Of a DNA stretch of 64,000 bases, positions 1-7,583 are shown one piece after another. Made by a program: the position numbers and the translations under genes. Under the pieces are notes generated by a model that was not told the origin of the DNA, ran no database searches, and saw nothing but the letters and a program-made list of their open reading frames with translations. This DNA comes from Pseudoroseomonas cervicalis (lineage in GTDB: Bacteria > Pseudomonadota > Alphaproteobacteria > Acetobacterales > Acetobacteraceae): assembly GCF_030818485.1 (NCBI RefSeq), contig NZ_JAUTAJ010000004.1:1715001-1779000 (forward strand), read 5' to 3'. The first letter of the stretch is position 1. Each line of letters opens with the position of its first letter.

Positions 1-1
1 C

Positions 2-43
2 GTGGGGCTGGGCGGGAAGGTCGAGCTGGAACAGGTCGCGCAT
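2..43 (-). CDS. Possible start of an unidentified gene running off the window
   Basis: On the minus strand an ATG opens a frame reading MRDLFQLDLPAQPH that continues past the left edge. It lies downstream of opgH on the same strand, beyond a strong hairpin, so it could be a third gene of the glucan cluster or an unrelated gene. No clear Shine-Dalgarno sequence precedes the ATG. Only 14 codons are visible, so no product can be named and the start may be wrong. Confidence 0.3.
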   Translation of the reverse strand, partial: MRDLFQLDLPAQPH

Positions 44-97
44 GGGGCTGCCGGTCAGGGAGAAGCCTGCATGGCATGGCCGCGCCCCGGGCGGAAG

Positions 98-126
98 CCG
101 GCCCGCCCCTGGGCAGGGCGGGCCGG
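98..126 (-). terminator. Strong hairpin after opgH
   Basis: Perfect 11-bp GC-only stem (98-108 with 116-126) around a 7-nt loop, a few bases past the opgH stop. There is no T-run on either side, so it could be a weak or Rho-assisted terminator or an mRNA-stabilising 3' structure. Confidence 0.4.
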
Positions 127-131
127 AAGCG

Positions 132-2336
132 TCAGGCGGCGCGGGCCAGCGCCGCCAGCCGGTCGACGCCGCCGGCATCGGCCAGCGCCGCGGCGAGTTC
201 CGGCCGGGTCAGGCCGGACAGCGCCTCCTCCAGGCTCGCCGCCTCGCCGAGCTTGGCCAGCCCCACCAGCAGCGCCGCGTCGAACGGGTCCTGGCGCGGG
301 CGGCGCGGCGGCGGCAGCATGGCGCGATGCTCGCGCAGCAGGGCGTCGTCGCGCAGCAGCTCGGCGATGCCGATGGGCGGCAGCGCCGCCAGCTCGGCCT
401 GCAGGGCGCGGGCGCGGGCGAGCGCCGGCGGCACCGCGCGCTCCTCCGGGATCAGCAGCAGGCCGAGGCGGCGCAGCCCGACGCCGATCGAGCGCCGCGC
501 CGTCAGCGCCGCCAGCGGGATGGAGAGCGCCAGGCCCAGCACCACCGGCGACATCCACAGCGCCAGATACGGCGAGACCAGCCAGGCGGCGCCGCCGAAG
601 ACCAGGCCGAAGACGGTGTGCTTCCAGTAGAGCCGCGCCACCTGGCCGAAGGGCACGCTGCCATCGTCGCGCTTCTGCGCGTTCCAGCCGGAATCGCGGC
701 CCATCAGGATGGCGCCGACATCGACCGACTGGGTCAGCATGGTGACCGGCGCCAGCAGCCCGGCCACCAGCGTCTCCACCAGCATGGAGAGGAAGGCGCG
801 GATGGCGCCGCCGCTGCCGCGCCGGTCGCGGGCATGGAACAGCATGGCGAACCAGGCCATCAGCTTCGGCGCCAGCAGCAGCGCCATGGTGCCGATGAAC
901 ACCCACATGGCGCGCACCGGGTCGACCACCGGCCAGGCCGGGAACAGGGTGGGGCCGGCGGGGAAGTATTCCGGGCGGATGAAGCGCGCCTGGATCGCCA
1001 TCAGCACGCCGGCGCCGAGGAAGATCAGCCAGATCGGCGCGGTGATGTAGCTGCCGATGCCGGTCAGCAGATGCAGCCGGCTGACCCAGTGCAGGCCGCG
1101 CGACGGCAGCACCGCGGCGTGCTGCAGATTGCCCTGGCACCAGCGCCGGTCGCGGATGGCGAGGTCCATCAGCGAGGGCGGGCTTTCCTCATAGCTGCCG
1201 CGCAGCCAGGGCACCATGTGCACCGCCCAGCCGGCGCGGCGCAGCAGCGCGGCCTCGACGAAATCATGGCTGAGGATGTGGCCGCCAAAGGGCTTGCGGC
1301 CGGAAAGCTCCGGCAGGCCGGCGGCACTCGCAAAGGCCTCGGTGCGGATGATCGCGTTGTGGCCCCAGTAATTGCCTTCCGTGCCGTGCCACCAGGCGAT
1401 GCCCTCGGCGATCAGCGGGCCGTAGACGCGGCCGGCGAATTGCTGCATCCGCGCGAAGAGCGTGTTGCCGCCGGCGATGATCGGCAGGGTCTGGATCAGC
1501 CCGACATCCGGGTGCCGCGCCATGGCGTCCGCCAGGCGCAGGATGATGTCGGATTCCATGACGCTGTCGGCATCCAGCACCAGCATCTGCGGATAGGCCG
1601 CCCCCCAGCGCCGCACCCAGTCGGCGATGTTGCCGGCCTTGCGCTCGATATTCTTGGCCCGCCTGCGGTAGAAGATGCGCGGCGCCTGGCCGAGCTGCGC
1701 CGTGACACGCTCGCGCAGGGCCAGATAGGCCGCCTCCTCGGCGATCCAGGCCTCGGGCTGGGTGGTGTCGCTGAGGATGAAGATGTCGAAGCGGTCCAGC
1801 GCGCCGGCCGCCGCCAGCTCCTCATGCATCGCCTGCAGCGCGGCCATGATGCGCGCCGGGTCCTCATTGTAGCAGGGCATCAGCAGGGCGGTGCGCGCCG
1901 AGGGCAAGGGCGCCGGCCCGTCGGGCGCGATGCCCAGCCGCCGGTCCGGCCCCAGCAGCAGGCGGATGAAGCCGCAGACCGCGCTGGTGAAGGACAGCGC
2001 GATCCAGGCGAAGAGCACGACGAACAGCACCAGCACGAAGGCCTGCAGCGGCGTCGGCCGGCCGCTGTTCAGCACCAGCCACATCTCGCGCGCGGCGAAG
2101 GCGGTGAGCAGGATGGCGCCGCCGATCACCAGCAGCCGGCGCAGCCACAGCCCGCCGGGGCGGGACGGTATGCCGCCCTGCCGCCGCGCGGGGCGGGCCC
2201 GCAGCGACTGCACCGGCATGTCCAGCGGCGCCTCGGGCGGCAGATGCGCCTCCGCGGCACCCGCGGGCAGCGGCATGGCCGCCGCGCCGGGCGCCAGGGC
2301 GGCGTCCGGCGCGTCAGCCTGAGGCTGTCCGCTCAT
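132..2336 (-). CDS. opgH: Glucans biosynthesis glucosyltransferase H
   Basis: OpgH (MdoH) is the inner-membrane glycosyltransferase that polymerises glucose from UDP-glucose into the backbone of osmoregulated periplasmic glucans. The predicted protein is 734 aa. Its first ~60 residues are Pro/Ala-rich, followed by two membrane segments (about 65-82 and 98-123). The GT2 domain shows LLMPCYNED near 151-159, VLDADS near 253-258 and a later RRWCQGN motif of the (Q/R)xxRW type. More membrane segments follow. The start chosen is the ATG one base past the opgG stop; an upstream in-frame start would lie inside opgG. That spacing implies translational coupling. The length is shorter than enterobacterial OpgH (about 850 aa), as is common in alphaproteobacteria. 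Confidence 0.93.
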   Translation of the reverse strand: MSGQPQADAPDAALAPGAAAMPLPAGAAEAHLPPEAPLDMPVQSLRARPARRQGGIPSRPGGLWLRRLLVIGGAILLTAFAAREMWLVLNSGRPTPLQAFVLVLFVVLFAWIALSFTSAVCGFIRLLLGPDRRLGIAPDGPAPLPSARTALLMPCYNEDPARIMAALQAMHEELAAAGALDRFDIFILSDTTQPEAWIAEEAAYLALRERVTAQLGQAPRIFYRRRAKNIERKAGNIADWVRRWGAAYPQMLVLDADSVMESDIILRLADAMARHPDVGLIQTLPIIAGGNTLFARMQQFAGRVYGPLIAEGIAWWHGTEGNYWGHNAIIRTEAFASAAGLPELSGRKPFGGHILSHDFVEAALLRRAGWAVHMVPWLRGSYEESPPSLMDLAIRDRRWCQGNLQHAAVLPSRGLHWVSRLHLLTGIGSYITAPIWLIFLGAGVLMAIQARFIRPEYFPAGPTLFPAWPVVDPVRAMWVFIGTMALLLAPKLMAWFAMLFHARDRRGSGGAIRAFLSMLVETLVAGLLAPVTMLTQSVDVGAILMGRDSGWNAQKRDDGSVPFGQVARLYWKHTVFGLVFGGAAWLVSPYLALWMSPVVLGLALSIPLAALTARRSIGVGLRRLGLLLIPEERAVPPALARARALQAELAALPPIGIAELLRDDALLREHRAMLPPPRRPRQDPFDAALLVGLAKLGEAASLEEALSGLTRPELAAALADAGGVDRLAALARAA

Positions 2337-2337
2337 G

Positions 2338-3867
2338 TCAGGCGGTCCAGCGATAGAGCATGGTCTCGGCCACGGGCTGGCCATTCACCTTCATCTCGGC
2401 GCGCAGCTCGACCTCGCGCGCATCGCCGGGGAACAGGTCGAAGCTGATGCGCCAGCCGCCGCTTTCCGGGTTGCGCTGCGCGACCGCGTTGCGCACCTCG
2501 CCGCGGCTGGCGCTGACATTCAGCTCGGGCTTCGCATCGGCCGGCAGGTTCTCGAGCTCCCCGCCCATGGCGTCGATGACGAAGAGCCGCCCGCCCTGGG
2601 TCCAGGAGGCGCCGGACGCGCTGGTCATGACGCGGCCGAGCTCGGGATTGCCCGGCGCCTCGTCGCACCAGTGCAGGCGGAAGGTGTAGCGGTACTCGCC
2701 GCGCGCCTTCAGCGGATCCTTCGGCCGCCAGAAGGCGACGATGTTGTCATGGATCTCGCCCTGGGTCGGGATCTCGACCAGCTGCACCCCGCCCTCGCCC
2801 CAATCGCCGATCGGCTCGACCCAGAGGCTCGGGCGCTTCTCGTAGCGGGCCTCGAGATCCTCATAGGCCGCGAAGTCGCGGCGGCGCTGCATCAGGCCGA
2901 AGCCGCGCGGATTGACGTCGCCGAAGACCGAGACCTGCAGGTCGCGCGGATTGTTCAGCGGGCGCCAGATGCGCTCGCCGCGGCCGGTGAACATCAGCAG
3001 CCCGTCGCTGTCATGCACCGCCGGGCGCCAATCGTCGCGGCCGGTGCGGTTCAGGGGCGAGAACCAGAACATGCTGGTCAGCGGCGCGATGCCGATGGTG
3101 GTCATGTCGGTGCGCGGGAAGACGGTGGATTCGACGTCGAACACCGTGGTGCGGCCGGGGCGGATGCCGAAGCGGAAGGCGGCGGTGCAGGAGGGGCTGT
3201 CGAGCAGCGCGTGCACGGTGATGTAGTTCACCCCCTCGCGCGGGCGCTCGATCCAGAAGGCGCGGAAGAGCGGGAACTCTTCGCCCTTCGGATCGGCCGT
3301 GCCGATCGCCAGGCCGCGCGCCGAGAGGCCGTAGATCTGCCCGCGCGCCACCGCGCGGAAATAGCTGGCGCCGAGGAAGGCGCAGATCTCGTCATAATAG
3401 TCGTTGCGGTTGATCGGGCCGTGCAGGCGGAAGCCGGCGAAGCCCATATCCTCCTGCGCCGGGCGCTCCATGTTCTGGAAGTCGAACATCTCGGTGTTGT
3501 AGCGGATCGGCCGGGCGACGCCGCCGGCGACCTCGTACATGTCGATGCGCGGCTTGTAGAGGAAGCCGCGATGGAAGAGCTGCATCTGGAAGGGCAGGCC
3601 TTCCGGCCGCCACAGCGCCTGGTTCGGGCGGTAGCGGATGTCGCGATACTGGTCGTAGGTCAGGTCAGCGAGCGCGCGCGGCAGGCTCTCCGGCGGCGGC
3701 TTGTAGGCCTGCTGCGCCATGCCGCGCGCCATTTCGCGCACCGTGCCGGAATCAAAGGGGCTTTCCTCCGGCCCGGCGGCGCGGGCCTCGGACATGTGCG
3801 CCGTCTCCTCCGCCAGGAAGACGGTGGACAACGACAAGGCTGCGAGCATGGCATCGCGGCGTTTCAC
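2338..3867 (-). CDS. opgG: Periplasmic glucan biosynthesis protein G
   Basis: OpgG (MdoG) acts in the periplasm on nascent osmoregulated glucan and is needed for branching and release of the chain made by OpgH. The 509-aa product matches the family length and carries the conserved start of the mature domain (YDQYRDIRYRP) and a C-terminal Ig-like region. The start is a GTG preceded by a GAGGGGGAG ribosome site 9 nt upstream. The N-terminus (MKRRDAMLAALSLST) has two arginines, so Tat export is possible as for the paralogue OpgD, but the hydrophobic core is short. It is first in a two-gene operon with opgH. OpgD is the main alternative name because the two paralogues are similar. Confidence 0.9.
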   Translation of the reverse strand: MKRRDAMLAALSLSTVFLAEETAHMSEARAAGPEESPFDSGTVREMARGMAQQAYKPPPESLPRALADLTYDQYRDIRYRPNQALWRPEGLPFQMQLFHRGFLYKPRIDMYEVAGGVARPIRYNTEMFDFQNMERPAQEDMGFAGFRLHGPINRNDYYDEICAFLGASYFRAVARGQIYGLSARGLAIGTADPKGEEFPLFRAFWIERPREGVNYITVHALLDSPSCTAAFRFGIRPGRTTVFDVESTVFPRTDMTTIGIAPLTSMFWFSPLNRTGRDDWRPAVHDSDGLLMFTGRGERIWRPLNNPRDLQVSVFGDVNPRGFGLMQRRRDFAAYEDLEARYEKRPSLWVEPIGDWGEGGVQLVEIPTQGEIHDNIVAFWRPKDPLKARGEYRYTFRLHWCDEAPGNPELGRVMTSASGASWTQGGRLFVIDAMGGELENLPADAKPELNVSASRGEVRNAVAQRNPESGGWRISFDLFPGDAREVELRAEMKVNGQPVAETMLYRWTA

Positions 3868-3978
3868 GGCAGGCTACTCCCCCTCAGGCGGCGACCAGCG
3901 AACGCAGCAGCGGCCCAACGGTTGCCAGGGCCTGCCGCGCTCGTGCTGGCGCTTCAAGAAGGGGGAGGCAAATACGGC

Positions 3979-4002
3979 AAAAACCGGCCCTGAACAGGGC
4001 CG
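3979..4002 (-). terminator. Rho-independent terminator of the carbonic anhydrase gene
   Basis: On the minus strand a 7-bp stem (AGGGCCG with CGGCCCT, 4-nt loop) begins 5 nt past the stop codon and is followed by TTTTT. It separates the carbonic anhydrase gene from opgG. Confidence 0.75.
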
Positions 4003-4006
4003 TTCC

Positions 4007-4660
4007 TCAGCCGACGGCGACGAAGCTGCCATCCTCCGCAAGACGTGACAGCACGCCGCTGCGGATGTCGAAGGAGCCGCCATGCAGCGTCAGCGTGCCA
4101 TCGGCGACGCGGCTGGCGACCCAGGGGAAGGTCATCAGGTTGCGCAGCGACAGCTTCACCGTCTCCAGCTCGCAGGTGGCCTGCGCCGCCTCGGAATCGA
4201 CCGCGACGCATTCCAGCGTGCGCCGGCGCGCCTCGGCGGCGATGCCGGTCATCCAGGGCTCGACGAAATCCTGCGCACCGGGCGGGAAGCCGCGCAGCAG
4301 CGCCTGCACGCCGCCGCACATGGCGTGGCCGAGCACGATGATGCGCGGCACCTGCAGCACGCAGACGGCGAATTCCAGCGCCGCGCTGGTGCCGTGATAG
4401 TCGCCATCCGGCTTGTAAGGCGGCACCAGATTGGCAACGTTGCGCACGATGAACAGCTCGCCCGGGGCGGCGTTGAACACCATGCCCGGATCGACGCGGC
4501 TGTCGGAGCAGGAGATCACCAGCGCCTTCGGGCTCTGCCCGTCGCGCGCCAGGGTCTGGAACAGGCGGCGGCGCTCCGGCCAGACCTCCTCGCGGAAGCG
4601 GCGATAGCCGGCGAAGAGGTCGTCCAGGGGGGCGGCGCCAGAATCGGTCGGGTCGGTCAT
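4007..4660 (-). CDS. Beta-class carbonic anhydrase
   Basis: Converts CO2 and water to bicarbonate and a proton in the cytoplasm, supplying bicarbonate to carboxylases such as the biotin-dependent one encoded further along the window. The protein is 217 aa, typical for the beta class. The zinc ligands and catalytic dyad are visible: C51 and D53 in CSDSR, H112 and C115 in GHAMCGG, with R55 pairing the aspartate. The ATG chosen has GGGAGA 6-7 nt upstream. The frame extends 70 codons further upstream but that extension has no family similarity. It appears monocistronic, with its own terminator. Confidence 0.93.
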   Translation of the reverse strand: MTDPTDSGAAPLDDLFAGYRRFREEVWPERRRLFQTLARDGQSPKALVISCSDSRVDPGMVFNAAPGELFIVRNVANLVPPYKPDGDYHGTSAALEFAVCVLQVPRIIVLGHAMCGGVQALLRGFPPGAQDFVEPWMTGIAAEARRRTLECVAVDSEAAQATCELETVKLSLRNLMTFPWVASRVADGTLTLHGGSFDIRSGVLSRLAEDGSFVAVG

Positions 4661-4989
4661 CGATGTCTCCCTCGGCGCGCGATGTAGGGGGACGGGACCG
4701 GTTTGGACAGGGGCTTGGCCGTGCAGCCTGCCCCGGCCGTTGCGCAAGGCGGCGGGTTGCAGCCTGAGCGTGACAAGGCGCCGCATGGGATGCATGCGCT
4801 GGCGGCGGGACGTTCGCGGGGATTTCCATTGCATCGGGGGCCGCTTGCCCGCCAAAGGGGCGGCCGGCATCCGGCCTGCCCGGCGCCCCCTTCGGCCGCG
4901 ACCCGGCCGGCGGCGCCAGGGCGCAGGCCCGACCTTCTCTCTTTCCGCGGAGGGCCGCCGGGCCCTCCGACCCTGACCAGGACCGTGTC
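4661..4989. other. Intergenic region without a convincing gene
   Basis: About 330 bp between the divergent carbonic anhydrase gene and a small hypothetical gene. Short open frames exist on both strands, but they are Arg/Pro/Ala-rich as expected for chance frames in GC-rich DNA. A GC-rich hairpin (CGGAGGGCC paired across a short loop, near 4948-4970) lies just upstream of the small gene. I see no recognisable RNA. Confidence 0.5.
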
Positions 4990-5193
4990 ATGATCAGATC
5001 CCGGCCCGTCGAAATCGACGGCCGTTTCGTCGGCATCGCCATCGCCCAGGAGGGCGGCTGGCGCTTCCTTGCCACCGACCCCGCCGCGCGCGGGGCGGAG
5101 GGCGAGGTGTTTCCGGGTGTGGCGGAGATGCGCCGCCGCGTGCAGGCGGCGCTGATCGAAAGCCGCATCGCGCCGCAGCGCCGCAGCGCCTGA
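4990..5193 (+). CDS. Small hypothetical protein (67 aa)
   Basis: A compact soluble protein with a likely small beta-sheet start (VEIDGRFVGIAIAQEGGWRF) and a helical C-terminus (GVAEMRRRVQAALIESR). Codon use has high third-position GC like its neighbours, and an AGGA lies about 9 nt before the ATG. I do not recognise the family. It sits just upstream of the ferritin-like gene on the same strand with an 85-bp gap, so co-transcription is possible. Confidence 0.6.
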   Translation: MIRSRPVEIDGRFVGIAIAQEGGWRFLATDPAARGAEGEVFPGVAEMRRRVQAALIESRIAPQRRSA

Positions 5194-5278
5194 AGGCCGG
5201 CGGGAACGCCCGCCCGCCCGCCCGGTTCCTTGCATGTCCGCGCCGCCCGTCGGCGCCGCCACAGTCAAGGAGACGAGC

Positions 5279-5728
5279 ATGGTCACCACCGTCGGCACCG
5301 AGAGCAGCTTCCCCAAGCTGGTGCGCAACCTGCTGCTGCTGGAGCATGACGCGATCGCCGCCTATGACCAGACGATCGCGCGGCTGGACAACCCCGCCTA
5401 CAAGCAGCAGGTCGCCAGCTTCAAGGCGGACCACGACCGGCATGTGATGGAGCTGACCCGGCTGGCCGACAGCCTGGGCACCGAGGCGCCGACCGAGGGC
5501 GACGCCAAGCAGCTGCTGACCACCGGCAAGGTGGCGCTGGCCAGTATCATGGGCGACAGCGCCACGCTGCAGGCGATGCGCTCCAATGAGGAGGACACCG
5601 TCACCGCCTATGAGCGGGCCTCGCAGCACCAGGAGGTGCCGGCGGAGGCGCGGCGCATCTTCGAGCAGGCGCTGCATGACGAGCGCCGCCACCGCGCCTG
5701 GATGGACGAGACCTCGCGCGCCGCCTGA
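5279..5728 (+). CDS. Ferritin-like four-helix protein, DUF2383-type
   Basis: 149-aa all-alpha protein. Helices carry acidic/His patterns typical of ferritin-like bundles: LLLEHDAIAAYDQTI, FKADHDRHVMEL, NEEDTVTAYERA and ALHDERRHRAWM. These E/H residues could bind a di-iron centre. Related proteins are linked to general stress responses, but the molecular role is unknown. The start is the ATG with AAGGAG 6 nt upstream; an earlier in-frame ATG at 5234 has no ribosome site. A terminator hairpin follows shortly after the stop. Confidence 0.75.
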   Translation: MVTTVGTESSFPKLVRNLLLLEHDAIAAYDQTIARLDNPAYKQQVASFKADHDRHVMELTRLADSLGTEAPTEGDAKQLLTTGKVALASIMGDSATLQAMRSNEEDTVTAYERASQHQEVPAEARRIFEQALHDERRHRAWMDETSRAA

Positions 5729-5744
5729 GCGGCCGGCGGAGGCA

Positions 5745-5776
5745 GGGCCGGCGGCGACGCCGGCCCGTTTTCGTTC
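5745..5776 (+). terminator. Rho-independent terminator after the ferritin-like gene
   Basis: 9-bp stem GGGCCGGCG/CGCCGGCCC with a GCGA tetraloop, followed by GTTTTCGTT, 16 nt past the stop codon. Confidence 0.75.
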
Positions 5777-5827
5777 TCACGCAGACGCGCCTTGCATCCC
5801 GCGGGCGAAAGCTGCTCTGCTGCCGGC

Positions 5828-6100
5828 GTGACGCAGAAATCCCCCCCGCGCGGCACGCCTCCGGGTCCTACCACCGGGCCCTTCCGCCCGGTCTGGATCC
5901 CCAAGCTGCCCGATCTGACGCTCTGCCTGAGCGGATATCCCATCCGCATCCGGCTGCATGTCGGCCGTGCGCATCCCTACACGCTGGAATTCGATGGCCA
6001 GGCCGAGCGCGAATACAATTCGCTGGCGCTGGCCAAGCGCGACGCGCTCTGCGCCGCCGCCGCCTGGGACCTGCTGACCGGCGCGGCGCTGATCGACTGA
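5828..6100 (+). CDS. Hypothetical protein (about 90 aa)
   Basis: A frame with high third-position GC and a well-formed soluble core (PVWIPKLPDLTLCLSGYPI, then VGRAHPYTLEFDGQ), ending in an alanine-rich helix. The GTG at 5828 is chosen because a TTG 36 nt upstream would add a low-complexity extension that runs close to the preceding terminator. No family is recognised. The gene stands alone between a terminator and the tRNA-Lys gene on the other strand. Confidence 0.5.
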   Translation: MTQKSPPRGTPPGPTTGPFRPVWIPKLPDLTLCLSGYPIRIRLHVGRAHPYTLEFDGQAEREYNSLALAKRDALCAAAAWDLLTGAALID

Positions 6101-6232
6101 CCGCGCCCCGTGGCGCCAGGGCGCCATCCCGTCCCTGCCCTGCCCCGTTCCGGACATGACAAAACGCACCGAAGCACCGGCGTTTCCGCCTGGCTTGATG
6201 CGTTGTTCAAGAATTTCTTGAAGAGGGGGAAG

Positions 6233-6308
<76 letters not shown>

Positions 6309-6385
6309 CACCGGGAAGAAGCGGTGGTTACCGTCGCTTCCGTGAGGGGGGCTTTTACCGGCTCCGGCGGGGATTGCAACCCCCT

Positions 6386-7543
6386 TTAATCACGGGTGGC
6401 ACTAAATTCTGCATTTCTGTGCACCCAGACCGAGAGCAGCAGGCCGAAGCCCAGCATGGTGGTCAGCATGGCCGAGCCACCATGGCTGATCAGCGGCAGC
6501 GGCACGCCGCCCACCGGGATGCTGCCGGTGACCATGGCGATGTTGACGAAGACATACAGGAAGAAATTCACCCCGAGGCCGATCGCCACCAGCCGGCCGA
6601 ACTGGTGCCGGCAGCGCAGCGCCACCAGGAGCGCGAAGCAGACCACCAGCGCCAGCAGCGCCAGCACCACCAGCGCGCCGACCAGGCCGAACTCCTCCGA
6701 GATCATGGTGAAGATGAAGTCGGTCTGCTTCTCCGGCAGGAAGTTCAGATGGCCCTGGGTGCCCTGCAGGAAGCCTTTGCCCCACAGCCCGCCCGAGCCG
6801 AGGGCGATCTTCGACTGGATGATGTTGTAGCCCGCCCCCAGCGGGTCGCTCTCCGGGTCCAGGAAGGTCTGGATGCGGGCGCGCTGGTAGTCATGCAGCT
6901 TCTCATAGGCGATCGGCGCGATGCCGGCGGCGGCGCCGATCAGGATGGCGAATTTCCACCAGCGCACCCCGGCGGCCCAGAACACCGCGCCGCCCACCAT
7001 CAGGGTGATCAGCCCGGTGCCCAGATTGGGCTGCTTCAGGATCAGCCCGACCGGCACCAGGGTGGCCAGGATGGGCGGGATCAGGAAGAGCGGGTTGCCG
7101 ACCCGCTCCCAGCTCGCCCGGTGGAACCAGTGGGCGAGCGCCAGCACCAGCATGATCTTCATCAGCTCGGAGGGCTGCAGCTGGATCGGGCCGATCTCGA
7201 TCCAGCGCTGCGCCCCCTTGCCCACCTGGCCATGCAGCGCCACCAGCACCAGCAGCCCGAGCCCGATCAGCCAGCCCAGCCAGGACAGCTTGGCGATCAC
7301 CCGCACATCGACCATGGCGATGGAGAGCATCATCACCACGCAGAAGCCGAAGCGCAGCGCGTGGCGGCTGGCATAGGGCTCCGGCGCGCCGCCGCCAGCC
7401 GAATACAGGGCGATATAGCCCGCCGCCGCGACGGCGCAGAGCAGCAGCACGAAGCTCCAGGGGATCAGCCACAGCTTCTCCAGCACGCCGGCGCCGCGGT
7501 CGCGGGTCAGCAGGCGGCGCTCGAACACCATCATGGGCGGCAT
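6386..7543 (-). CDS. rodA: Rod-shape SEDS peptidoglycan polymerase RodA
   Basis: RodA (MrdB) is the SEDS-family glycosyltransferase that works with PBP2 to build lateral-wall peptidoglycan in the elongasome. The 385-aa protein has about ten membrane segments. It contains family motifs: WIEIGPIQLQPSELMK, LKQPNLGTGLI, EKQTDFIFTMISEEFG (with the essential Glu/Asp region) and a C-terminal VGGVPLPLISHGGSA. It follows mrdA with a 40-bp gap on the same strand and is the last gene of the mreBCD-mrdA-rodA run. Two ATGs (7543 and 7534) are possible starts; neither has a strong ribosome site. Confidence 0.96.
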   Translation of the reverse strand: MPPMMVFERRLLTRDRGAGVLEKLWLIPWSFVLLLCAVAAAGYIALYSAGGGAPEPYASRHALRFGFCVVMMLSIAMVDVRVIAKLSWLGWLIGLGLLVLVALHGQVGKGAQRWIEIGPIQLQPSELMKIMLVLALAHWFHRASWERVGNPLFLIPPILATLVPVGLILKQPNLGTGLITLMVGGAVFWAAGVRWWKFAILIGAAAGIAPIAYEKLHDYQRARIQTFLDPESDPLGAGYNIIQSKIALGSGGLWGKGFLQGTQGHLNFLPEKQTDFIFTMISEEFGLVGALVVLALLALVVCFALLVALRCRHQFGRLVAIGLGVNFFLYVFVNIAMVTGSIPVGGVPLPLISHGGSAMLTTMLGFGLLLSVWVHRNAEFSATRD

Positions 7544-7583
7544 TTCCGGGACAGGCGGGGAAGAAGGGGCATGGCGCGCCGGC

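Noticed and set aside
42..2447. An 801-codon plus-strand frame opposite opgH
   Set aside because: Low-complexity Arg/Gln/His/Gly composition with no motif, fully antisense to a well-supported gene. Many other long antisense frames were dropped for the same reason.
4007..4870. A longer form of the carbonic anhydrase starting near 4870
   Set aside because: The added 70 residues are Arg/Pro-rich with no ribosome site; the ATG at 4660 has a good one and gives the family length.
4661..4989. Short plus-strand frames between the carbonic anhydrase and the small hypothetical gene
   Set aside because: No ribosome sites, Arg/Pro-rich chance-like products and no motif.
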